Shown one piece after another: positions 13,787-21,079 of a stretch of DNA of 25,975 nt (its first letter is position 1; each line of letters starts with the position of its first letter). The notes under the pieces are model-generated. The model searched no databases. It had not been told where the DNA came from and was given only the letters and a program-made list of their open reading frames with translations. The position numbers and the translations under genes are program-made. The stretch is from an uncultured bacterium (GTDB lineage Bacteria; Patescibacteriota; CALEFQ01), in contig CALEFQ010000011.1 of the NCBI GenBank assembly GCA_937877125.1, positions 1 through 25,975 on the forward strand, read 5' to 3'.

Positions 13787-13818
13787 ATTATATTTGCATA
13801 AACGGAAACTACTGTCAA
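13787..13818 (-). promoter_or_regulatory. Probable promoter of the 149-aa gene
   Basis: TTGACA (13818-13813) and TATAAT (13792-13787) on the minus strand, but 20 nt apart, longer than the 16-17 nt seen elsewhere here, so activity may be low or activator-dependent. Confidence 0.5.
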
Positions 13819-13837
13819 GCGTCATTCCTATATCAAA

Positions 13838-13861
13838 GCGAGGCCCCGAAGAGCCTCGCCA
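13838..13861 (-). terminator. Hairpin after leuS
   Basis: GGCGAGGC / GCCTCGC stem just downstream of leuS on the minus strand, followed by only three Ts. Likely the end of the rsmI-metG-tatD-leuS operon, with a poor U-tract. Confidence 0.5.
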
Positions 13862-13876
13862 GAGTGCATATTGATC

Positions 13877-16753
13877 TTATTTAACCACTATATTGACCAA
13901 CCGTCCGGGCACGTAGATTTCTTTCACGATTTTCTTACCGCTCATCCACCGTTTTACTTTCTCCGATTCCCGAACTAGTTTTAGCGCCGCGTCTTTATCT
14001 ATTTCGGCGTCGATGGCCATCTTGTCCCGAACTTTTCCGTTAATTTGCACGACCAATTGGACTTTGGCGGATTTAATAATCGCTTCATCGTATTTAGGCC
14101 AAGGCACGGTAAAAACACTTTCTCGATGTCCTAATTTTTGCCATAACTCTTCCGCGATATGCGGCGCAAAGGGCGATAAAATCTGAATAAATTTTTCCCA
14201 GATCGGCTTCGCCTGATCCAACGCGATTTTTTCAATCTGCTGTTTTTCCAATTCATTCAGCAAAATCATCATCGCCGAGATGGCGGTATTGAATCGGAAG
14301 CCATCGATATCTTCGGTAACTTTTTTAATTGTCTTATGCAAAGGCAATTGCAGGGCCGGGGAAATTTTACTATCGGTTTCTTTACTCGACAATTGAGCCG
14401 ACAGCATGCTCCAAATCCGTTCCAAAAATCGCCGCACGCCAATTATTCCCTTGGTATCCCAAGGTTTCGCATCGGCAAACGGCCCCATGAACATTTCGTA
14501 CAAACGAAAAGTATCGGCGCCGTATTCAGCCACCACGTCATCGGGATTAATGACATTGCCGCGGGATTTCGACATTTTCACACCGTCTTCACCGAGAATC
14601 AAACCCTGATTCATTAATTTAATGAAAGGTTCCGGATGATCGACATAGCCGTCGTCGTAAAGCACCTTGTGCCAAAACCGGGCATAGAGCAGATGCAGGA
14701 CCGCGTGTTCCGCTCCCCCGACATAGAGATCCACCGGACACCAGTATTGCATCTTTTTCTTGTCGAAAATTTGCTTATCATTGTGCGGATCCAAATAACG
14801 CAAATAATACCAGCATGAGCCCGCCCACTGGGGCATGGTATTGGTTTCCCGTTTAGCTTGCGAGCCGCATTCCGGACATTTGGTATTGACCCAGTCGGCA
14901 ATCGTCGCCAGCGGCGACTCCCCCGTTCCGGTCGGCTCGTATTTCTCTACTTCGGGCAGTAATACCGGCAAATCTTTTTCCGGAACCGGCACCACGCCGC
15001 AATGCGGGCAATGTATGATTGGAATCGGCTCGCCCCAATAGCGCTGGCGCGAAAAAACCCAGTCGTGGAGCTTGTAATTCGTCATCGGCTTACCGGTTTT
15101 CTGCTTGATCAAATATTTTCCAAGTTTTTCTTTGGCCGCCTTGGTGTCCAGTCCATTGATCATTTCGGAATTTACCGATCGCCCTTCGCCAATGAAAGCT
15201 TCGTTTTGGTTCCAAAATCGCTCAAAACCGACCAGGTTGTAGGGATGGGTTATTTTCTGGATCACTTCTTCCTTGGTCAGCCAAACTACTTCCGCTCGAT
15301 CGGCTTCCTCCGGCGTCACATCATCTTGGACTTCATCCACTAATTCCAAAAGTACCGGCTGATCCTCTCTCCCGCGCCAGATTTTCTTGTTTTCCGCGTA
15401 AAAATGCGACTCGATCAACCCGCCCAATTTTCGCACCGCCTTGGCTTCAAAGCCGGTTTCTTCCATGGCTTCACGCTCGGCCGCTTGCTCGGGCGTCTCG
15501 CCCGGCTCGATTCCGCCAACCGGCGGCGCGATCCAGCCGAACTTTTTCCATTTGACGCATAAATATTTTTTATCACTTTTGCGCTGAATGATCACCGAGA
15601 CCGTGGATCGTTTTTCTTCTGAGTCATGATTTTCTCCATATACCGGTCGCACCACGTCAATTATCGGCAAATTATACTTTTTCGCGAACACCCAATCTCT
15701 GTCATCATGCGCCGGCACGCACATAATCGCTCCGGCCGCATAATTCATCATGACATAATCCGCCACCCAGATTGGGATTTCTTTACCGTTCACCGGATTT
15801 ATGGCGTAGGCACCGGTGAAAACTCCGGTTTTATCTTTCTCCAGTTCGGTGCGTTCCAAATCAGACTTCGCTTGAGCCATCGCCTGGTAAGCCTCGACTT
15901 GCCTTTTTTGTTCGGCCGTGACTATTTTCGGGACCAAAGGATGCTCGGGTGAAATCGCTAAAAACGTCGCCCCATAAAGAGTGTCGACTCTAGTAGTAAA
16001 TACATTTAAATGTACTTTTGACTTTTGACCTTTGACTTTTGACTTATTTGCAACCTCAAATTTAATTTCGAAGCCCTCTGATTTTCCGATCCAATTCCTC
16101 TGCATTTCTTTAATCCGCTCCGGCCAATCAAGTAAATCAACGTCTTTCAATAAGCGGTCGGCGTATTCCGTGATTCTCAAAAGCCACTGCTTCATGTTCT
16201 TGCGTTCCACCTTGGCGTGACAGCGATCACATTCTCCGTTGACCACCTCTTCATTGGCCAAGCCGGTTTTGCAGCTCGGACACCAGTTTATCGGTACCGT
16301 ATCTTCATAAGCCAAACCTTTTTTGAAAAGCTGTAAAAATATCCACTGGGTCCATCGATAATAGCCTGGATCGGTCGTGTTCACTTCCCTGTCCCAATCA
16401 TAACTAAAACCAAGCCGCTTGATCTGCTCTCGAAAATGATCAATGTTCTTTTTGGTCACCATTTTCGGGTGCAACTTTTTCTTGATGGCGTAGTTTTCGG
16501 CCGGCAAGCCGAAAGCGTCCCAGCCCATCGGGTGCAAGACATTGTAGCCTTTGGCGCGCAGATAGCGAGAATAGATGTCGGTGGCCGTGTAGCCTTCCGG
16601 ATGCCCGACATGAAGTCCTTCGCCGGAAGGATACGGGAACATATCCAAACAATAAAACTTCGGCTTCGGCGAAAAATCTTCCGCCCGATAAAGATGGATT
16701 TTCTCCCACTCTGACTGCCATTTCTTTTCGATTGTTTTGTGGTCGTAGGGCAT
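13877..16753 (-). CDS. leuS: Leucyl-tRNA synthetase with an inserted Nudix domain
   Basis: 958-aa class I synthetase charging tRNA-Leu. HIGH-type motif HVGH at residues 48-51, KMSKS near 727, a zinc-type segment CPSC...CDRC after residue 155, and the typical C-terminus [11 protein letters not shown]...[14 protein letters not shown]. The CP1 editing domain has [11 protein letters not shown] (the usual TTRPDT carries Val for Pro) and VPAHDDRD with its conserved Asp. Two extras are visible. About 138 residues (378-516, nt 15205-15620) form a full Nudix domain with box [20 protein letters not shown](TGF), placed between the KKYNLPI stretch and the GEGRSVNSE stretch of CP1. Residues about 237-247 ([10 protein letters not shown]) are encoded by heptad repeat R5. 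Last gene of its operon; no Shine-Dalgarno. Confidence 0.96.
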   Translation of the reverse strand: MPYDHKTIEKKWQSEWEKIHLYRAEDFSPKPKFYCLDMFPYPSGEGLHVGHPEGYTATDIYSRYLRAKGYNVLHPMGWDAFGLPAENYAIKKKLHPKMVTKKNIDHFREQIKRLGFSYDWDREVNTTDPGYYRWTQWIFLQLFKKGLAYEDTVPINWCPSCKTGLANEEVVNGECDRCHAKVERKNMKQWLLRITEYADRLLKDVDLLDWPERIKEMQRNWIGKSEGFEIKFEVANKSKVKGQKSKVHLNVFTTRVDTLYGATFLAISPEHPLVPKIVTAEQKRQVEAYQAMAQAKSDLERTELEKDKTGVFTGAYAINPVNGKEIPIWVADYVMMNYAAGAIMCVPAHDDRDWVFAKKYNLPIIDVVRPVYGENHDSEEKRSTVSVIIQRKSDKKYLCVKWKKFGWIAPPVGGIEPGETPEQAAEREAMEETGFEAKAVRKLGGLIESHFYAENKKIWRGREDQPVLLELVDEVQDDVTPEEADRAEVVWLTKEEVIQKITHPYNLVGFERFWNQNEAFIGEGRSVNSEMINGLDTKAAKEKLGKYLIKQKTGKPMTNYKLHDWVFSRQRYWGEPIPIIHCPHCGVVPVPEKDLPVLLPEVEKYEPTGTGESPLATIADWVNTKCPECGSQAKRETNTMPQWAGSCWYYLRYLDPHNDKQIFDKKKMQYWCPVDLYVGGAEHAVLHLLYARFWHKVLYDDGYVDHPEPFIKLMNQGLILGEDGVKMSKSRGNVINPDDVVAEYGADTFRLYEMFMGPFADAKPWDTKGIIGVRRFLERIWSMLSAQLSSKETDSKISPALQLPLHKTIKKVTEDIDGFRFNTAISAMMILLNELEKQQIEKIALDQAKPIWEKFIQILSPFAPHIAEELWQKLGHRESVFTVPWPKYDEAIIKSAKVQLVVQINGKVRDKMAIDAEIDKDAALKLVRESEKVKRWMSGKKIVKEIYVPGRLVNIVVK
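16012..16045. repeat. Heptad repeat R5 inside leuS coding sequence
   Basis: Units of GTCAAAA/GTCAAAG type on the minus strand, same family as the intergenic copies, read in frame as [10 protein letters not shown] in a surface position between FEVAN and HLNVFTTR at the start of the CP1 domain. Confidence 0.8.
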
Positions 16754-16757
16754 AATT

Positions 16758-16780
16758 AAAAGTCAAATGTCAAAATTATA
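16758..16780. repeat. Heptad repeat R6, tatD-leuS junction
   Basis: Short copy, AAGTCAA, ATGTCAA, AATTATA, filling the 22-bp spacer and overlapping the tatD stop codon. Confidence 0.6.
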
Positions 16781-17570
16781 CATTAAAAAATTTTTCGGCA
16801 TTTTTAGTCGTGGCGCGAGTTACATCCTCAAAACTGATTCCTTTGATCTCGGCGATTTTTTCCGCCACGTCTTTGACGTAAGCCGGCTCGCATCTCTGAC
16901 CTCTGATGCGCTGGGGAGCCAAGAAAGGGCAATCGGTTTCCACCATAATTCGCTCCAAGGGCACCGCTTTAATGACCTCCGACAGGATAGCGGTCTTAGG
17001 AAAGGTAATGATTCCAGTAAATGAGATCATAAAGCCTAGCTCGAGAAACCGCTTGGCCCATTCAACGGTGCCGCTATAGCAGTGTACCACGCCACGCAAT
17101 TTCAGTGATTTAACCATTTCGTAAACATCGTCATACGCGTCGCGAATATGTAGAATAACCGGCAATTTTAGTTCTTGTGCTATTGTCAATTGCGATTGAA
17201 ACAATTGCTTCTGTTCTTCCTTCGTATTCTCCCCCCGCCTTTGGCGGGGCTCCGCTGGAAGCGGTGGCATCTTGAAATAATCCAGTCCGATCTCTCCGAT
17301 CGCCACTGCTTTTGGCCCAATAGCCAAAGTTTTAACTCGGGCTAGCCACTTCGGATCTTTCAACTGAGCGGTATCATGCGGGTGAATTCCGGCCGCGTGC
17401 CAGATATTGTCATGGCTGGCCGCTATCTGCTTTACTTTATCGAAGTCCTTCGCGTAAGAAGTTATGTTGACGATTTTTTCCACGCCCGCCTGCCGCGCAC
17501 GTTCAATCACCGCTTCCCGATCAGCGTCGAAACTGGCGAAATCAAGATGGGCATGGGTGTCGATGAGCAT
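16776..17570 (-). CDS. tatD: TatD-family metal-dependent deoxyribonuclease
   Basis: 264-aa TIM-barrel hydrolase. Metal ligands are recognisable: THAHLDF with H6 and H8, GEIGLDYF with E93, LHIRDA with its His, VVHCYSG with its His, and ETDCPFLAP with the catalytic Asp. Family members are 3'-5' exonucleases used in DNA repair or turnover; some act as D-aminoacyl-tRNA deacylase-like proteins, so the physiological role is open. After DYFK there is an extra segment, MPPLPAEPRQRRGENTK (about 101-117), encoded by a GC-rich double hairpin and absent from typical TatD. Sits between metG and leuS in one direction. Confidence 0.93.
   Translation of the reverse strand: MLIDTHAHLDFASFDADREAVIERARQAGVEKIVNITSYAKDFDKVKQIAASHDNIWHAAGIHPHDTAQLKDPKWLARVKTLAIGPKAVAIGEIGLDYFKMPPLPAEPRQRRGENTKEEQKQLFQSQLTIAQELKLPVILHIRDAYDDVYEMVKSLKLRGVVHCYSGTVEWAKRFLELGFMISFTGIITFPKTAILSEVIKAVPLERIMVETDCPFLAPQRIRGQRCEPAYVKDVAEKIAEIKGISFEDVTRATTKNAEKFFNV
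17233..17264. repeat. GC-rich palindromic insert within tatD
   Basis: Perfect stem CCCCGCC-TTT-GGCGGGG (17233-17249) followed by CCGC-TGGAA-GCGG (17252-17264), encoding a Pro/Arg-rich loop in TatD. Looks like a small palindromic element tolerated in frame. Confidence 0.6.
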
Positions 17571-17589
17571 AAATATAGATTCTTAGCCG

Positions 17590-17605
17590 CCGGACTAAAG
17601 TCCGG
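17590..17605. repeat. Perfect palindrome in the metG-tatD spacer
   Basis: CCGGACT-AA-AGTCCGG, a 7-bp stem with a 2-nt spacer. No U-tract follows, so it is not a terminator; possibly an RNA processing or stabilising hairpin within the operon. Confidence 0.6.
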
Positions 17606-17624
17606 TAGAGAAATTATCAGTATT

Positions 17625-19154
17625 CTATTTCTCCATCCTTGGAAACAAAATCTTGATATCGGCCACCGGCTGACCGGCGCCCAGTTGCTTCCGGCAATCG
17701 GCGATTGAGGTCAAGCTCGTTCCGCCGAGCGCCTGTTTTATCTTTTCCGCACTACCCGGCAGGAAAGGCGCCAGAGCACCGCTAAGTTGCTGTAAGCTGA
17801 AAAGCAGATCATACATCACGGCGGAAAGCTCCTCTTTCTCCCCCTCTTTGGCCAGCTTCCAAGGGGCCGTGCGATCAACATAAGTATTGAGCGTGTTAAC
17901 AAAACGCAAAATTCCGGTCAAACACTCAAACGGTTCAAATTGGTCTTCCAAATGCTTTTTCACTTGTGACCAGAGGTACTGACTGTCAAACTCGCTGAAC
18001 TTGCCGTTTTGGAGCGGCAACTCGCTGTCCGGCCGGCCGGTTTTCGGCACCTGGCCGCCGAAAAATTTCTGGGTCATCTTCAGCACGCGGCTGACCAGAT
18101 TGCCTAAATTATTAGCCAACTCGGCATTATATTTCTCCACAAAACGCCCTTCCTGAATATCACCGTCAAAACCAAAAGGAAATTGCGAGAGCAATAAATA
18201 CCTGGTTGCATCGGTACCAAACTTCTTAACCAGATCATTGGAATCAATGACATTGCCGACCGTCTTGCTCATTTTTTCACCGTTGATAGTGAAAAATCCA
18301 TGGGCAAAAATGTTTTTCGGCACCGGCAACCCCGCCGCGAGCAACATAGCCGGCCAATAAATGACATGAAATTTCAAAATATCCTTGGCCATGAGCTGCA
18401 TATCAGCGGGCCAAAATTCTCGGTACCGCTTCCCGTCGTGCTCATAGTCCAGCGCGGTCAAATAATTCGACAGCGCGTCTACCCAGACATAAATTGTTTG
18501 TTTCTGATCAAAAGGAACCGGAATGCCCCAGCTTACTTTTTGGCGCGAAGCCGAAAAATCTTTCAATTCCTGATCAAACAATCCCAACGCCTCGTTGCGC
18601 TTGGTCGCCGGCCAGATCTTGATCTCCCCGCGGTCAATCAACTGCCTGATTTTCGGCAAATAAGCTGAAAGTTTGAAAAACCAATTTTCTTCTTCAATCA
18701 ATTCCGGTTTACGCTTGTGGTCGGGGCAAAAACCGTTGACCAGTTCTTTTTCCGTAATAAATTTTTCACAGCCGGTGCAATACAGCCCTTGGTATTTGCC
18801 CTGATAAAGAGCTCCCTTCTCCCGTAAGACCGACATAAATTTCTGCGCCCCGCTGACGTGACGAGGCTCGGTCGTCCGGATGAAATCGTCGAAAGAAATA
18901 TCGAGGTTTTTCCAGGCCAATTTGAACCGCTCGGCCTGTTGGTCGACAAATGCCTGCGGCTCTAAACCGGCCTTTTGCGCCGCCGCCGCCACTTTGGCGC
19001 CATGCTCGTCCAACCCCGTCAAAAACCAGGTCGCCTCGCCCTGGAGCCGATGGTAGCGCGCCAAAACATCCGCGGCAATCGTCGTATAGGCGTGCCCGAT
19101 ATGCGGCTTGTCATTGGCGTAATAAATTGGCGTGGTGACGTAATACTTTGCCAT
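17625..19154 (-). CDS. metG: Methionyl-tRNA synthetase
   Basis: 509-aa class I synthetase that charges tRNA-Met. HIGH motif (PHIGHAYTT) at residues 18-21, FLTGLDEHG near 44-52, zinc-knuckle remnant CTGCEKFITEKEL...CPDHK near 127-145, WVDALSNYLTALDYE near 226-240 and KMSKT near 295. The C-terminal helical anticodon-binding domain ends soon after, and there is no EMAP/Trbp111-like C-terminal domain, so this is the short form. Starts 10 nt after the rsmI stop, the spacer and the rsmI tail both lying in repeat R7. No Shine-Dalgarno. Confidence 0.97.
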   Translation of the reverse strand: MAKYYVTTPIYYANDKPHIGHAYTTIAADVLARYHRLQGEATWFLTGLDEHGAKVAAAAQKAGLEPQAFVDQQAERFKLAWKNLDISFDDFIRTTEPRHVSGAQKFMSVLREKGALYQGKYQGLYCTGCEKFITEKELVNGFCPDHKRKPELIEEENWFFKLSAYLPKIRQLIDRGEIKIWPATKRNEALGLFDQELKDFSASRQKVSWGIPVPFDQKQTIYVWVDALSNYLTALDYEHDGKRYREFWPADMQLMAKDILKFHVIYWPAMLLAAGLPVPKNIFAHGFFTINGEKMSKTVGNVIDSNDLVKKFGTDATRYLLLSQFPFGFDGDIQEGRFVEKYNAELANNLGNLVSRVLKMTQKFFGGQVPKTGRPDSELPLQNGKFSEFDSQYLWSQVKKHLEDQFEPFECLTGILRFVNTLNTYVDRTAPWKLAKEGEKEELSAVMYDLLFSLQQLSGALAPFLPGSAEKIKQALGGTSLTSIADCRKQLGAGQPVADIKILFPRMEK

Positions 19155-19213
19155 AATTCAAAATTCATAACGCAAAACGCAAAATTAATTTTTTCCTTGC
19201 GTTTTGCATTACT
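19155..19213. repeat. Heptad repeat R7, rsmI-metG junction
   Basis: Units AATTCAA, AATTCAT, AACGCAA, AACGCAA, AATT, then the inverted arm TTGCGTT, TTGCATT. It covers the start-proximal spacer of metG and encodes the last 16 residues of RsmI. Diverged core (CGCAA) but same 7-bp period and same position at a gene junction. Confidence 0.65.
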
Positions 19214-19863
19214 ACGACGATCTCCCCCAAGACTTCCTTACGTTTCTTGAGATTATCTAATGCCTCAGAGACTGAACCCCGTATTGTTTCTTCAAATTTT
19301 TTAGTCAGCTCGCGGCAAATGACTACCCGCAAATCTTTGGACAACGCCGCCAATTCTTCCAAGGTTTTTACGATCCGGTGGGGCGATTCATAAAAAATCA
19401 CAGTTTTGTCTTCGCCGATCATCTGCTGCATAATTTTCTGCCGACCGTGCTTGCGCGGCAGGAAACCGTAAAAAGCGAAGCGATCAACCGGAAAACCGGA
19501 AACAGCGGCCGCCGACAATACCGCCGAGGCGCCGGGAATCGGCCGGACGTCAATGCCCGCCGTCACGGCCGCGGCCACCAAAATCGTCCCCGGGTCGGAA
19601 ATACAAGGCGTCCCCGCTTCCGAAACCAGCGCGATGTTTTTGCCGGCCTGAAGCTGCGCAATCAACCAATCAATCTTCGTCGGCGCCGAGTGCTGGAAAA
19701 AACTGACCAGCGGTGTTTTGATTTCGAAATGAGCGCATAATTTTTGGGTCGTCCGAGTATCTTCGCAAGCAATCAAATCGACCGATTTCAAAATATCCAG
19801 CGCCCGGCTGGTGATATCGGCCAAATTACCGATTGGCGTGCTGACAACATACAGAGTACTCAT
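19165..19863 (-). CDS. rsmI: 16S rRNA (cytidine1402-2'-O)-methyltransferase
   Basis: 232-aa SAM-dependent tetrapyrrole-methylase-fold enzyme that 2'-O-methylates C1402 in the ribosomal decoding centre. Signatures: STPIGNLADITSRAL at 8-22, ACEDTRTTQKL at 33-43, SEAGTPCISDPG near 80-91, PGASAVLSAAAVSGFP near 108-123 and FYESPHRI near 153-160. Shorter than common RsmI of about 280 aa: the C-terminal HTH-like domain is missing and the tail ARKKLILRFAL is read from repeat R7. First gene of the rsmI-metG-tatD-leuS operon, all linked to translation apart from TatD. Its promoter leaves a leader of only about 2-4 nt. Confidence 0.94.
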   Translation of the reverse strand: MSTLYVVSTPIGNLADITSRALDILKSVDLIACEDTRTTQKLCAHFEIKTPLVSFFQHSAPTKIDWLIAQLQAGKNIALVSEAGTPCISDPGTILVAAAVTAGIDVRPIPGASAVLSAAAVSGFPVDRFAFYGFLPRKHGRQKIMQQMIGEDKTVIFYESPHRIVKTLEELAALSKDLRVVICRELTKKFEETIRGSVSEALDNLKKRKEVLGEIVVVMQNARKKLILRFAL

Positions 19864-19873
19864 AATGAAGCCA

Positions 19874-19902
19874 ATTATATCGCTTTAGCTGATTTTTGGC
19901 AA
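19874..19902 (-). promoter_or_regulatory. Operon promoter of rsmI-metG-tatD-leuS, near-leaderless
   Basis: Minus strand TTGCCA (19902-19897), 17-nt spacer, TATAAT (19879-19874); the ATG begins 10 bases further at 19863. The -35 box joins the U-tract of the terminator of the upstream gene. Confidence 0.75.
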
Positions 19903-19938
19903 AAAAATACCCCGAGCGCTACGGAAACGCTCAGGGTA
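19902..19938 (-). terminator. Intrinsic terminator of the two-TM protein gene
   Basis: Minus strand ACCCTGAGCG pairs with CGCTCGGGGT (one G-T pair), followed by ATTTTTTTG. Confidence 0.88.
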
Positions 19939-19949
19939 ACCAGGCCGGC

Positions 19950-20546
19950 TTATTTTTTGGATTTCCGGCGTACATACGCAACGGCAATGCAGGAGAAGAG
20001 AGAGAGTAAGCCGAATGCAATCAGCCCCGTTATTCCGCCGCAAATGACCGAATTAAACAGTACCCCAATGTACGAGCCAACCTCAGCAAATGACAGTTTG
20101 ACTTCCAGATGATCGGGAGGTTTCAAGACCGCGCCAGCAATGAAATTTTGCCGGAAAATAGACTGTTCGGAGACTCTTGTGGAACAGCTCCAGGGAATCC
20201 TGGCTTGATAAACCGCCCCGCAAAATTCGGTCGGGAAACCGAAATAGTAAACGGACCAATGTGCGTACCCCTGATTAGGTTCATCGACGATGCAGTAGAG
20301 CACTTTCCCGATTGCGCCCTCTTGGTTCTTTTGCTGGAATGCATCAAACGTGATTTTAACCGTCGGCGTATTCCGCATCGAATCAAAATCCACGGTTTCA
20401 AGAGCTCCAGACGGAATCTCGATCGGGATTTCGACCAGATAATCCTGCTGTTCTGCCTCATTCGGAAGCCAGGCTAAAAAGCAGAAAATGGCAATGCTGA
20501 GTCCCGCTCCAACTGCAAAAACGACTCTATTATTTTCCTTTTGCAT
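19950..20546 (-). CDS. Membrane protein of unknown function, two transmembrane helices
   Basis: 198 aa, no family recognised. A helix at about 8-27 (VVFAVGAGLSIAIFCFLAWL) is followed by an external domain of about 130 residues, then a second helix at about 163-190 (ICGGITGLIAFGLLSLFSCIAVAYV) and a basic tail RRKSKK. Tail charge predicts both ends inside and the domain outside. The external part contains three Cys (around 84, 109 and 120) and aromatic-rich beta-like strands (YAHWSVYYFGFPTEFCGAVY). Start fixed by AAAGGAGG (20559-20552) 5 nt before ATG. Own promoter and terminator. Next to the carrier-protein genes but in a separate unit, so a functional link is only suggested. Confidence 0.72.
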   Translation of the reverse strand: MQKENNRVVFAVGAGLSIAIFCFLAWLPNEAEQQDYLVEIPIEIPSGALETVDFDSMRNTPTVKITFDAFQQKNQEGAIGKVLYCIVDEPNQGYAHWSVYYFGFPTEFCGAVYQARIPWSCSTRVSEQSIFRQNFIAGAVLKPPDHLEVKLSFAEVGSYIGVLFNSVICGGITGLIAFGLLSLFSCIAVAYVRRKSKK

Positions 20547-20578
20547 TTAAACCTCCTTTCGCAAAAGAACATCCCCCG

Positions 20579-20607
20579 ATCCTACACCTGGTTGCGTTTT
20601 TGTCAAG
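20579..20607 (-). promoter_or_regulatory. Probable promoter of the two-TM protein gene
   Basis: Minus strand TTGACA (20607-20602), 16-nt spacer, TAGGAA (20585-20580). The -35 is perfect, the -10 weak. Confidence 0.5.
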
Positions 20608-20642
20608 CAGGCACTCCTTCGCTAATCTATAAATTTTCTAAC

Positions 20643-20678
20643 AAAAAACGCCCTCGGTTAGGACCGAAGGCGTTTTCG
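20643..20678 (-). terminator. Terminator of the serine-less carrier protein gene
   Basis: Long stem (AACGCC...GGCGTT on the minus strand) with CGGT/ACCG inside, then TTTTTTG. Its core 20650-20671 is identical base for base to the terminator core at 21035-21056. Confidence 0.88.
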
Positions 20679-20691
20679 AAAAAAGAAGCCC

Positions 20692-20931
20692 CTAGCCCAG
20701 TTTCTCCGCTACCTTGTTGACGATATCACGGACTGTCTCAAGCTGGTTAGTTTCCTCTTCCGAAAAGTCGACATCGAATTCATCTTGAACAGCCGTTACC
20801 AGATAAATGAGGTCATTCTCTGCCAGGCCGAGATTATCCAAGTGACTGGCTTCACTGACCAGGCTTTCGTCGAGAAACATTACCCTCGCTACCAAAGAGA
20901 CCACGAGCTGTATAATTTCCTGGCGATCCAT
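20692..20931 (-). CDS. Acyl-carrier-protein-like protein lacking the phosphopantetheine serine
   Basis: 79-aa acidic four-helix protein clearly related to the first domain of the neighbouring ACP didomain (MDRQEIIQLVVSLVAR against MTRQEILKTVRKVVAE; AVQDEF against AIQDAF; IVNKVAEK against VVDKVAEK). At the modification site, where the neighbour has LGADSLDE, this protein has LGLAENDL: Glu38 replaces the serine that carries 4'-phosphopantetheine. It therefore cannot be a normal holo-ACP and may act as a scaffold, regulator or partner of the real ACP. AAGGAGG-type site before ATG fixes the start. Own extended -10 promoter and terminator, so it appears expressed rather than decaying. Confidence 0.85.
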   Translation of the reverse strand: MDRQEIIQLVVSLVARVMFLDESLVSEASHLDNLGLAENDLIYLVTAVQDEFDVDFSEEETNQLETVRDIVNKVAEKLG

Positions 20932-20947
20932 AAGACCCTCCTTTCGT

Positions 20948-20970
20948 GCCTATCAAAAAGGCGATAAGGC
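20948..20970 (-). promoter_or_regulatory. Leader hairpin before the Shine-Dalgarno of the serine-less carrier protein
   Basis: GCCTTATC (RNA sense, 20970-20963) pairs with GATAGGC (20954-20948) with one bulged base, ending 4 nt before the GGAGG site. Confidence 0.45.
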
Positions 20971-20978
20971 AACCATAT

Positions 20979-21006
20979 ATCATAGCAGAAATTATGAAAT
21001 TTACAA
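20979..21006 (-). promoter_or_regulatory. Extended -10 promoter of the serine-less carrier protein gene
   Basis: Minus strand TTGTAA (21006-21001), 16-nt spacer, TGC-TATGAT (-10 at 20984-20979 with upstream TGn). Confidence 0.65.
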
Positions 21007-21028
21007 GTATTCGGCTTCATCTCATAAG

Positions 21029-21056
21029 AAAAAAGCCCTCGGTTAGGACCGAAGGC
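21029..21056 (-). terminator. Terminator of the ACP didomain gene
   Basis: Stem core 21035-21056 (GCC...GGC with CGGT/ACCG inside, loop CCTA in RNA sense), followed by TTTTTT at 21034-21029. Duplicate of the terminator at 20650-20671. Confidence 0.88.
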
Positions 21057-21079
21057 AGGGGGCAAAATGTTTCCGTCTT

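Noticed and set aside
20109..20477. Plus-strand 122-codon frame opposite the two-TM protein gene
   Set aside because: Antisense to a gene with clear promoter, ribosome site and terminator on the minus strand.
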